63,595 nucleotides of DNA from the NCBI GenBank assembly GCA_004295005.1, contig SHNG01000042.1, positions 1-63,595 of the forward strand. The letters are read 5' to 3'. Positions 9,045-16,007 of this stretch are shown here, in pieces. The notes under the pieces are model-generated. The model was not told where the DNA came from and made no database searches. It was given only the letters and a program-made list of their open reading frames with translations. The first letter of the stretch is position 1. The number at the start of each line of letters is the position of its first letter. A program made the translations under genes and the position numbers. This DNA comes from Gammaproteobacteria bacterium. Its GTDB lineage: Bacteria > Pseudomonadota > Gammaproteobacteria > Xanthomonadales > Rhodanobacteraceae.

Positions 9045-9332
9045 TCAGACGCTCGTCTGCATGGCGATCGGGCGAACCTTCGCGCGGAAGGTCTTGGCCG
9101 CATGCCACATGTCGTAGTTGGCTTGCATCCCGTACCAACTCCCCGGCGTGGTGCCAAGTGCTTTGGACAAGCGCAGGTCCATTTCCGGGCTGATTCCGGC
9201 CCCGGCGTTCAGCACGCGCGACAAAGCCGCGCGAGTCACGCCCAGGCGTTCGGCGGCTTCGGTAACCGTGACGCCTTCCAGCCATTCGCGCAGGACTTCG
9301 CCGGGGTGCGGCGGGTTGTGCATCATGGTCAT
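9045..9332 (-). CDS. higA: HigA-type antitoxin (XRE-family HTH)
   Basis: A 95-residue protein with the HigA signature: [11 protein letters not shown] near the N-terminus, then an XRE helix-turn-helix ([20 protein letters not shown]) and the [16 protein letters not shown] segment. In HigBA modules HigA neutralises HigB and represses the operon. It follows the toxin gene by 13 bases, the toxin-first order typical of higBA. Start at ATG 9332; in-frame ATGs at 9326 and 9323 are alternatives. The extra C-terminal tail is longer than the HTH core but within family range. Confidence 0.93.
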   Translation of the reverse strand: MTMMHNPPHPGEVLREWLEGVTVTEAAERLGVTRAALSRVLNAGAGISPEMDLRLSKALGTTPGSWYGMQANYDMWHAAKTFRAKVRPIAMQTSV

Positions 9333-9345
9333 GGTTGTTCAGCCC

Positions 9346-9624
9346 TCAGTGATAGTCCCGATAATCCACCAGCTCGACATCGCCATTCGAGAAGATGAAG
9401 GTCATTCGCCAATTTCCACTCACCCATACCGACCAATTCCCGGCCAGCGAACCTTGCAGCGGGTGCAGTTTCCAGCCCGGCGCGTTCATGTCGTGCGGCC
9501 CGCTGGAAACTTCCAGGCGTGCCAGCTGCAGCCGTAGCCGCTTGGCGTGCTTGGCTTGAATCCCGGCAGTGCTACCCGTTCGGTAGAACCGTTCCAATCC
9601 CTTGTGCCGGAAGCTGCGGATCAT
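9346..9624 (-). CDS. higB: HigB-type mRNA interferase toxin (RelE superfamily)
   Basis: A 92-residue protein beginning M-I-R-S-F-R-H-K-G-L-E-R-F-Y, the usual HigB opening. It continues with the R-L-R-L-Q-L-A-R-L core and ends W-S-V-W-V-S-G-N-W-R-M-T-F-I-F ... V-D-Y-R-D-Y-H, the conserved RelE/HigB C-terminal block. Members cut mRNA at the ribosome and are held inactive by HigA. Start at ATG 9624. The pair lies beside an integrase remnant and a tRNA gene, consistent with arrival on an integrated element. Confidence 0.94.
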   Translation of the reverse strand: MIRSFRHKGLERFYRTGSTAGIQAKHAKRLRLQLARLEVSSGPHDMNAPGWKLHPLQGSLAGNWSVWVSGNWRMTFIFSNGDVELVDYRDYH

Positions 9625-9632
9625 GGACAAAC

Positions 9633-9646
9633 TGTATAGCGATACG
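9633..9646. promoter_or_regulatory. Palindrome upstream of higBA, probable HigA operator
   Basis: GTAT-AGCG-ATAC (9634-9645) starts 9 bases upstream of the higB ATG. On the minus strand it overlaps a TATACA hexamer that could be the -10 box. HigA proteins autorepress through small palindromes of this kind, so the assignment follows from position and shape; no binding is shown. Confidence 0.5.
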
Positions 9647-9677
9647 TTACGGGATGCAATCGAACAAACCGGGACGT

Positions 9678-9806
9678 TCAGTCTGACTTGCGCTTCATCG
9701 GCACCACGTTCGCGCCAGCGCGCAGCCGGTCCAGATATTCAGCCCATGCCTGCATCCTTTTGCGGCGTCCGTCATGTACTGCCCGCCATTGGCTTGCCTT
9801 CAGACG
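9678..9806 (-). pseudogene. C-terminal remnant of a tyrosine recombinase/integrase
   Basis: The minus-strand reading frame gives about 43 residues ending ...R-R-K-R-M-Q-A-W-A-E-Y-L-D-R-L-R-A-G-A followed by N-V-V-P-M-K-R-K-S-D and a stop at 9678-9680. This is the characteristic extreme C-terminus of tRNA-targeting phage/island integrases (M-Q-x-W-A-D-Y-L-D-x-L-R-A-G). The catalytic R-H-R-Y part is absent: upstream of about 9806 the frame runs into the terminator behind the tRNA. It looks like the leftover of a mostly deleted integrated element. Confidence 0.7.
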
Positions 9807-9841
9807 CGGGATGCAATGGGACGCAAGGAATCAAACTGGCA

Positions 9842-9866
9842 CAAAAAACCCGCTGTTACGCGGGTT
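9842..9866 (-). terminator. Rho-independent terminator downstream of tRNA-Thr
   Basis: On the minus strand, the stem AACCCGC / GCGGGTT with a 6-base loop is followed by a run of T (TTTTTTG). It lies 45 bases past the tRNA 3' end and fits tRNA transcript termination. Confidence 0.8.
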
Positions 9867-9911
9867 CTGAAGGTCTTTTGGGACTTTGTGGGACGCCTTG
9901 AAACCCGCTTT

Positions 9912-9987
9912 TGGTGCCGACACCCGGATTCGAACTGGGGACCTACCGCTTACAAGGCGGTTGCTCTACCAACTGAGCTATGCCGGC
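9912..9987 (-). tRNA. tRNA-Thr (anticodon TGT)
   Basis: A 76-base cloverleaf on the minus strand with encoded CCA. The acceptor stem is GCCGGCA / TGTCGGC (one G-T wobble). The D arm contains AGCTCAGTTGGTAGAGC, and the anticodon stem ACCGC / GCGGT closes the loop CTTGTAA, giving anticodon TGT. The T arm contains GGTTCGAATCC-like sequence (here AGTTCGAATCC). The 3' end is a likely historical integration site, given the integrase remnant next to it. Confidence 0.96.
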
Positions 9988-10058
9988 GCGGGCGGCATTC
10001 TACCCGGATCTTCGGTGAGGCCGCGATAAATCTGCCGCCGGTGCGACACCTTGCTGTT

Positions 10059-10733
10059 TCAGAAACAGGTGATGGTGCGTTGCTCGAGGTCCGCGGCGCC
10101 TGAGATCGCGGCCTGCCAATCGCTGCCGCCATCCGCGGCCACGGAAAAATCTATCCAGTAGACCGGCAATTGTTCGGTTCGCTCGATGAGTTGTGGCGAA
10201 AAACCCATGCCTGCAATTTCCGATTTGCGGCGCTCCGCGTTGGCACGCTCGCGGAACAAGCCAAGCGAAATGGTGTTGAGCTGTTCGCCTGCGGTGACCA
10301 CGTAGTAGTCACGCACGCCGCGTGATGACAGGTTGCGCGCCACGCCCAAGGCTTCTTCGCGCGACTTGAGCGCCGCAAGGTACACCCAGTATCCGCGCGA
10401 CTGGGTGGCCACTTCGTTGCGATACTGGATGCGTCGCACCTTGGGTTTGAGCGAACCCAGCATTGCGCGCATGTCGGACTGGGTCTGGAACGGACCCACG
10501 CTGACGCAACGTTCATCTGCGGAGGCAGGCAACGAGTTCACCACTTCGGCCGCACCTGCCTGGGCAGGGCCACTGCCTTGGTTGGCTTCCAGTTCGGACA
10601 ACAGCACCAGGGGCGTTACCCCCGGATCACTCGCTGGCACGGGCGCCGGCGCTTCCTCGGGGGCAAACGCAATCCAGCAGGCGCCTCCAATATTGAGGGC
10701 CAGCAGCAGCAGGAACAGGACTCTCGGCAGCAT
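10059..10733 (-). CDS. SPOR-domain membrane-anchored protein
   Basis: A 224-residue protein with an N-terminal membrane anchor or signal (VLFLLLLALNIGGACWIAF), an acidic/proline-rich linker, and a region from about residue 75. That region begins C-V-S-V-G-P-F-Q-T and contains A-A-L-K-S-R-E-E-A and the internal V-V-T-A-G-E-Q-L-N-T-I-S-L-G-L-F repeat typical of SPOR folds. SPOR domains bind denuded peptidoglycan at division sites. It ends in a single cysteine near the C-terminus. It lies downstream of coaX on the same strand with a 141-base gap. No enzymatic motif is seen. Confidence 0.7.
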   Translation of the reverse strand: MLPRVLFLLLLALNIGGACWIAFAPEEAPAPVPASDPGVTPLVLLSELEANQGSGPAQAGAAEVVNSLPASADERCVSVGPFQTQSDMRAMLGSLKPKVRRIQYRNEVATQSRGYWVYLAALKSREEALGVARNLSSRGVRDYYVVTAGEQLNTISLGLFRERANAERRKSEIAGMGFSPQLIERTEQLPVYWIDFSVAADGGSDWQAAISGAADLEQRTITCF

Positions 10734-10874
10734 CCAGACTCGACCGGGACAGTGCGAGGAATTCTCGCAATCGCGGATTCTAGCCCGGAAGATTCATGCG
10801 CAGTGCGCGGGCTCGACATGGAAATCCACTCCAGGTCCGCGCCAGCCGGCTGGATGCCGCGCCCATTCGCGCAT

Positions 10875-11615
10875 TCACGCGCACGCATGTTCGGCCCAGA
10901 GCGCGAGGCCGCGCAGCACCAGATCCCGTTCACGCTGAAGGTCGGGCAGCAGTGGCAGCAGTTCTTCGATACCGCCGCCATCACCGATCAAGGCAACCGG
11001 CATTCCCATGCTCCGTTCAACGCCGCACTTGAACCGCCTGATCAGGGCCGCGGCCGCAAGCAGGCTGCCTGAGTGCACCGCATCCGCGGTGTTGTCCGCG
11101 ATCTCGGTGAGCATGCCGCGCGCGCCACCGGCGCGTGCGGTGGAGCGACCGAGCGCCTCCCGCATCAATTGGGGTGAAGGTGCAATCAATCCGCCCAGAT
11201 GACGGCCATCGGCGCACAAGGCATCCAGGGTCAGGGCGGTGCCGCAACCAACCAGTACCTGACCTTGCTTCGAGGTGGCATGCAATGCGGCAAGCGCGAG
11301 AAAGCGATCCACGCCCAGGCGCTCGTGCTCTGCATAGGCATTGACGATGCCGAGCGCGCTCGCGGGACTGCGCACAAATTGCGTTGGCCGGGCAAACATG
11401 CCGGCGACCAAATCTTCCAGCGCGTGTTCGAGCTCGGGTTTCACCACGCTGGCAACCAGCACCCGTTCGGGCCGCGGCAGACCTGTCCACTCGCGTTCCA
11501 GCATCGCAGGCAAGCTGGCTTCGGCGTGCGCGAACACGCCACCTTCACTCGGCTGACCTGCGATCCACGGCGCCCACTTGAGTCGCGTATTGCCGAAATC
11601 AATGAGCAGGTTCAT
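10875..11615 (-). CDS. coaX: Type III pantothenate kinase
   Basis: A 246-residue ASKHA-fold kinase catalysing the first step of coenzyme A synthesis. The N-terminal phosphate-binding motif is D-F-G-N-T-R-L-K-W. The conserved G-V-D-R-F-L-A segment, the V-G-C-G-T-A-L-T-L-D nucleotide/substrate motif and G-G-L-I-A-P-S all match CoaX (usually G-P-G-L/I at the last position). Length is normal for the family. Its ATG overlaps the birA stop, an order (birA-coaX) common in proteobacteria, so the two are translated together. Confidence 0.95.
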   Translation of the reverse strand: MNLLIDFGNTRLKWAPWIAGQPSEGGVFAHAEASLPAMLEREWTGLPRPERVLVASVVKPELEHALEDLVAGMFARPTQFVRSPASALGIVNAYAEHERLGVDRFLALAALHATSKQGQVLVGCGTALTLDALCADGRHLGGLIAPSPQLMREALGRSTARAGGARGMLTEIADNTADAVHSGSLLAAAALIRRFKCGVERSMGMPVALIGDGGGIEELLPLLPDLQRERDLVLRGLALWAEHACA

Positions 11616-12592
11616 GCCGTCTCCGCACCGCCACGCACGCTGATCTCGCCACTGTCCACGGCAAGCTCTCCATCCGGGGTCATCACGCGAAGTCGACCCC
11701 TGGCGTCGATCCCCAACGCCTTGCCGCCGAGGCCATTGCCGGCCAGCACCGGCCTTCCCTTCAGCGCGTCGTATCCGGCGTAACGATCGACGAAGGCAGC
11801 GAAGGTCGACTGCTCGAATTCATCCAGGGTGGTGATGAGCTCTGCAAGCAACGCTGCCGCGAGCCTGTTCCGATCCGGCGTTTGCCCTTCGGCAATGGCG
11901 GCCAGATCGATCCAGGGTTGGTCAATGTCGCGCCCTGCATTTTCATCAAGCCGGACATTGATGCCAATGCCGATCACCGCGTGGCAGGGGCCCAGTGCGT
12001 CACCGCCCAATTCAACGAGGATGCCCGCCAGCTTGCGACCGCCGACTTGCACGTCATTGGGCCATTTCAGCTGAACGCCCGCAAACCCCAAATGCTCCAG
12101 CGCCTGGGCAACGGCAATTCCGCAAACCAGACTCAAGCCGGCAAGGCTGCTCATCGGTTTTTCGAAATTTCTCAGCAGCGACATTGCCAATCCGCCACCC
12201 AGCGGCAGGTGCCAACTGCGCCCGTGACGTCCACGCCCTGCACTTTGCACTTCACACAGACAGGCGGCCATGGCATTCCCGCCGTGTTGGACATGGCGCA
12301 GCATTTCGCTGTTGGTGGAATCAAGCTGCCAATGCACCGCGATGGATTGCAGACGCCGCCCCAACTGGGCTGGCAGTGCGGCCATGATCGCGTCGCGATC
12401 CAGCAACTCAATGGGCCCAAGCAACTCGTAACCGCTACCCGCCTTGGCATGGATGGGTGCACCCAATGCACGCAGGTTTTCCACCTGTTTCCAGATTGCC
12501 GCGCGACTGACGCCGAAACGACGTGCAAGCTCGCTGCACGAGATCGGCACGCTTTCGGCGATGCACTGCAACAGCTGCCTTGCCTCGATCAT
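11612..12592 (-). CDS. birA: Bifunctional biotin-[acetyl-CoA-carboxylase] ligase / biotin operon repressor
   Basis: A 326-residue BirA. The N-terminal winged helix (about residues 1-65, with ELARRFGVSRAAIWKQVENL) can bind the biotin operator. The ligase domain has the biotinyl-AMP loop G-R-G-R-H-G-R-S-W (about 118-126), K-W-P-N-D-V and a C-terminal SH3-like domain. It attaches biotin to the carboxyl carrier protein. The start at ATG 12592 overlaps the plsY stop (ATGA). The presence of the HTH indicates a regulator as well as an enzyme, but no bio genes are in the window. Confidence 0.96.
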   Translation of the reverse strand: MIEARQLLQCIAESVPISCSELARRFGVSRAAIWKQVENLRALGAPIHAKAGSGYELLGPIELLDRDAIMAALPAQLGRRLQSIAVHWQLDSTNSEMLRHVQHGGNAMAACLCEVQSAGRGRHGRSWHLPLGGGLAMSLLRNFEKPMSSLAGLSLVCGIAVAQALEHLGFAGVQLKWPNDVQVGGRKLAGILVELGGDALGPCHAVIGIGINVRLDENAGRDIDQPWIDLAAIAEGQTPDRNRLAAALLAELITTLDEFEQSTFAAFVDRYAGYDALKGRPVLAGNGLGGKALGIDARGRLRVMTPDGELAVDSGEISVRGGAETA

Positions 12593-13233
12593 GGCGTCGA
12601 CGACCTGCCAATGCGCGGTTCGCTGCCTGCCCGCATGCGGGCGAGATTGGATCGATGCGTGAATGTGATGAGCGCAGCGATTGCAACCGCAAACAGCAGC
12701 AGCGCATTCGATACCTGTCCATCCAGCAACCCCGGCGCAGCCACCAGCAACGGAGCCGCCAGCGCGGTGAGCACGGTGGCGAGGCCGACATAGCGGCCGA
12801 TCAGGATCAGCAGCACCCACAACGCCACCATCGCCAGCGCCAGCAACGGCGCAATCATCAGCACGGCCCCGAATGCCGTGGCGCCGCCCTTGCCTCCACG
12901 AAATCCGAAGAACACCGGCCAGCAATGACCCAGCACGGCCATGAAGCCGCATGCACAGGCCTGGGCCAGGGGATCCACCGCCGTTTGCAGGGAGTCGCCG
13001 GGGTCGGCGAATCCAAGCCATGCAGCCAGCACGCCCTTGCCGACATCGATGGCGACCACGGCAATGGCGAAGCGCCAACCGACCGTGCGCAAGGCATTGG
13101 TGCCCCCGGCGTTGCCGCTGCCCATGGTGCGGATATCGACGCCACGCAAGCGACCCACCAACAGGCTGCCGGAAAGCGAACCGAGCAACCAGCCGAGCAC
13201 CAGTTTTCCAACCACCACCACTGCGTCGTGCAT
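12589..13233 (-). CDS. plsY: Glycerol-3-phosphate acyltransferase PlsY
   Basis: A 214-residue polytopic membrane protein with about five hydrophobic segments. Signature motifs are present: G-S-L-S-G-S (about 18-23), G-S-G-N-A-G-G-T-N-A-L-R (phosphate/G3P binding), and G-H-C-W-P-V-F-F-G-F-R-G-G-K-G (acyl-phosphate binding). It uses acyl-phosphate to acylate glycerol-3-phosphate, making lysophosphatidic acid. The gene starts at ATG 13233, 38 bases after the DAK2-DegV gene stop, and overlaps birA by 4 bases; all are on the minus strand and probably one transcript. A fatty-acid kinase-like neighbour is functionally consistent, because PlsY uses acyl-phosphate. Confidence 0.96.
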   Translation of the reverse strand: MHDAVVVVGKLVLGWLLGSLSGSLLVGRLRGVDIRTMGSGNAGGTNALRTVGWRFAIAVVAIDVGKGVLAAWLGFADPGDSLQTAVDPLAQACACGFMAVLGHCWPVFFGFRGGKGGATAFGAVLMIAPLLALAMVALWVLLILIGRYVGLATVLTALAAPLLVAAPGLLDGQVSNALLLFAVAIAALITFTHRSNLARMRAGSEPRIGRSSTP

Positions 13234-13271
13234 CCGCCAACCTGCTCAGGCAATTCGCGAAAATGATGACA

Positions 13272-15110
13272 TCAGTTTTGCGCAACCGGCAGGCGCGGCA
13301 TCAATGCCAGTACCACGGCGCCGCTTCCCGCATGGGCGCCGATGGCGCTGCCGGCATCGAACACCTGCGCACACTCGACTCCCGGCAATTGCTCAAGCAA
13401 CGCGCTTCGCACCTGCGCGGCCTCCTCCGGGTTGCAGCAGTGCATGACCTGGGCGCGCCATGCCTGCTTGCGACCCACGCCGCGCAAGACCTTGCTCACG
13501 AAGCGGGCAGGCAAATCAGGCCGTCGCAGGCACACGCCATGGATATGCAGCCGACCGTCACGTCCGCCAATCCGTGCCAGCGGCACGAGTCGCAACCAGC
13601 GCGTGAGCGGCAACGACCAGGCGGGCACGCGACCACCACGTACCGCCGCGGTGAGATCACGCACGTAGGCAAACGTCGCCGTCTGCGCGCGCAACTGCTC
13701 CAACTCGCGCAGTAGCATCGTTATCGCAACCCCGGAAGCAGCACGCTCGGCAGCATGCACGGCCAACAGGCCCTGTCCGCCAGAAACATTTTCGCTGTCG
13801 AATACGTGCACACGCGAACCCAATGCAGCGCCGGCGCTTTCGCCGGACTGCAGGGTTCCGGAAATCGCGCGCGAAACGCCGACATACAGGACTTCGGCAT
13901 GATGACTGAGCAGGAATTCGAACAGGCGCCGGAAATCCCCCGGCGGTGGCTGCGATGTGCGTACGACCTGATCGCTGTCGCGCAGCAAGGCATGGAACCC
14001 TTGCGGCGACAGCGACACCTTGTCGAGGTAGTCCGTGCTGCCAACGTTGATGCGCACCGGTACCACATGCAGGGATAGCTGCTCCAGGGAATCGCCGGGC
14101 AGGTCCGCCGCCGAATCCACCACAACCGCAATCGATCCGCTGGCATGCACCGCACGCTGCTGTGCTTGCATGTCGTCCGCCTTGGCCGCGCGCACCTCGC
14201 CGAATGATGACAAGGCCTCGAACAGCAGCGCCGGAGCATCCACATGCATGTGCACGCGCAGCTTCTCGCGCGTTCCCGCGATCACCAGGCTGGAGCCGGG
14301 AATCGCATCCAGTGCCGCCCGCACCGCGCTGCGATCGATATCGCTGGCCGATACCACGCATTCCGTGCACCAGCGATGACCTGAATCCGCTTCAACGTGC
14401 GCACCCGCGATTACACCCTGTTCGGTACTGATGGGGGCGGCTTCCACGGACTTCACATTACGCCCATGCCGAATGAACTCCTGGATCCCTTCCAGCAGAT
14501 GCAGGAAACCCTGGGCGCCGGCATCCACCACGCCCGCCTTGCGCAATACCGCAAGCTGATTGGGGGTGTCGGCCAGGGCGTTCCGGCTGGCCACCAGCGC
14601 CCGTTCATAACCGGCACGCAGGTCGATCACTCCTTGTTCGCGTGCCAGCCCGAGCGACTGGGCAAAAACCTGGATCACCGACAGCATGGTGCCTTCGCGC
14701 GGCTCGGCAATGGCCTGGCGAGCCTGACGCGAGCCGCGCCCACTGGCTTCAGCCAATTGTTCCAGGGCCAGGTGGCGCTGTCCCGCGAATCCTTCGCTGA
14801 CGCCTTGCAGGAACTGGGCAAGTATCGCCCCCGAGTTGCCGCGCGCTCCATCAATGGCCTCGCTGCCGACGCGTTCGAGGATGACCTGCACATTGCCGCC
14901 GCGAACCGCCAGCAATGCTTCTCGCACACTGGCCAGGGTGAACGCGAGATTGCTGCCGGTATCACCATCAGGCACCGGGAAGACATTGATTCGATTGAGC
15001 GGGTCGCGCTCCGCAAGGACGCGTCCGATGCCCACCATCAGGGCCCGCTTGAGGGTGCGCCCGCTTACGCGTCGGGCGATGGAGATGGGCGTTTCAATGG
15101 TCGAGGCAGA
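13272..15110 (-). CDS. Fused DAK2 (fatty-acid kinase-like) and DegV fatty-acid-binding protein
   Basis: A 612-residue fusion. The N-terminal DAK2/DhaL-like domain (about residues 1-200) has the Mg-nucleotide motif P-V-P-D-G-D-T-G-S-N and G-A-R-G-N-S-G. The C-terminal DegV domain (from about 300) begins IAVVVDSAADLP and contains T-S-Q-P-P-P-G-D-F, typical of fatty-acid-binding DegV proteins. In firmicutes FakA (DAK) and FakB (DegV) act together to phosphorylate fatty acids; here the two halves are in one chain. Proximity to plsY supports a role in acyl-phosphate metabolism (inference). The start chosen is ATG 15110; ATG 15161 would add 17 residues. Confidence 0.85.
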   Translation of the reverse strand, partial: SASTIETPISIARRVSGRTLKRALMVGIGRVLAERDPLNRINVFPVPDGDTGSNLAFTLASVREALLAVRGGNVQVILERVGSEAIDGARGNSGAILAQFLQGVSEGFAGQRHLALEQLAEASGRGSRQARQAIAEPREGTMLSVIQVFAQSLGLAREQGVIDLRAGYERALVASRNALADTPNQLAVLRKAGVVDAGAQGFLHLLEGIQEFIRHGRNVKSVEAAPISTEQGVIAGAHVEADSGHRWCTECVVSASDIDRSAVRAALDAIPGSSLVIAGTREKLRVHMHVDAPALLFEALSSFGEVRAAKADDMQAQQRAVHASGSIAVVVDSAADLPGDSLEQLSLHVVPVRINVGSTDYLDKVSLSPQGFHALLRDSDQVVRTSQPPPGDFRRLFEFLLSHHAEVLYVGVSRAISGTLQSGESAGAALGSRVHVFDSENVSGGQGLLAVHAAERAASGVAITMLLRELEQLRAQTATFAYVRDLTAAVRGGRVPAWSLPLTRWLRLVPLARIGGRDGRLHIHGVCLRRPDLPARFVSKVLRGVGRKQAWRAQVMHCCNPEEAAQVRSALLEQLPGVECAQVFDAGSAIGAHAGSGAVVLALMPRLPVAQN

Positions 15111-15231
15111 CATGGGTTCGAGTCTATCGATGCGGCTTCCCTCTGGCGTGCTGCGACGCAACGTACGCCGGCGGTCACGGCACGCTTCGCGCCATGGTTG
15201 CCGCGCGAGCGGGCAGACGGTGTGTCACGAA

Positions 15232-15280
15232 AGCGGACACTTGGCCGTCCGCGACTGTCCGCCCGTGTCCGCTGGACAGT
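15232..15280. promoter_or_regulatory. Cluster of overlapping palindromes in intergenic region 15111-15488
   Basis: AGCGGACAC (15232-15240) pairs with GTGTCCGCT (15265-15273). ACTGTCC (15254-15260) pairs with GGACAGT (15274-15280). TGTCC-GCT-GGACA (15266-15278) is itself a perfect 13-bp palindrome. This looks like a protein-binding region between the DAK2-DegV gene (minus) and the small exported gene (plus). The regulator is unknown. The rest of this 378-base gap shows no gene. Confidence 0.4.
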
Positions 15281-15488
15281 TCGCGTGATCGAGCCGATCC
15301 ATGCAATTGCCTGATTTACCGGAACTTCGCGACTTTGGCATGGTCCCTGCAGACCAGAGTGGGGAAATCAGCCTTGGTCGGCACCCTGGCGAACTCGAAT
15401 CGACGGTGCTGGAGTCCGCGCCTGGATCATGGGAAACTTTGCGGTCCACGGCTTGCAGGCAGTCCCGCACCACTACCGGAGACTTGGC

Positions 15489-15869
15489 ATGAACGCGCAC
15501 AAGCTCAGCATCTTCCTGACCGCCAGTTTTGGCTTGTTGATGTTTGCGACTGCGCAGGCGGGTGAACTGTCCATGGATGCGGGCCGCATGGTCGCATCGA
15601 ACAGCTCTGCCGGCGCTTCCGATGCCGACTGCCCGAAGCCTGCCATCACGCGCGCCATCCAGCCGGAAGTTCGCACTGTTCAGCCAGCCAACTCCGCGCC
15701 CGCACTGGTCAGTGATGCAAGACAGTCACCTGCCGCCAAACCTGCCGTTGCTGCCGCCGATGCGGTACCTCCCACGGGTTCAAGCGCCAGCGGCGTCGGC
15801 ACCCTGATCACGCCTTCCAAGCTGCGCGGCAACCGCTGGCAATCGCTGGTTCCTGGCGCGATCAAGTAG
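15489..15869 (+). CDS. Small exported protein of unknown function
   Basis: A 126-residue protein. Start at ATG 15489, behind a GGAG at about 15476-15479. It has a signal peptide (about residues 1-24, LSIFLTASFGLLMFATAQA) and a mature part rich in Ala, Pro and Ser, ending G-T-L-I-T-P-S-K-L-R-G-N-R-W-Q-S-L-V-P-G-A-I-K. I do not recognise a domain. It is probably periplasmic or secreted and low in structure. It precedes the C25-like gene on the same strand by 138 bases. Confidence 0.55.
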   Translation: MNAHKLSIFLTASFGLLMFATAQAGELSMDAGRMVASNSSAGASDADCPKPAITRAIQPEVRTVQPANSAPALVSDARQSPAAKPAVAAADAVPPTGSSASGVGTLITPSKLRGNRWQSLVPGAIK

Positions 15870-16007
15870 TTCCCTCTGCGCGGTGGTGCGACGGCATGCG
15901 CCGCATCCGCGCATGCGTGGCTGGGCCTGCGGCCAGCCTTGCCTTGCGATCCACCCATGCGCGGGATAGGCTGCACGACCCTCGCCGCGCGTAATCTCCT
16001 GATCGCA

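Noticed and set aside
15301-15492. A short 63-codon frame upstream of the small exported gene
   Set aside because: No ribosome-binding site, domain or signal peptide is seen, and it overlaps the better supported start at 15489.
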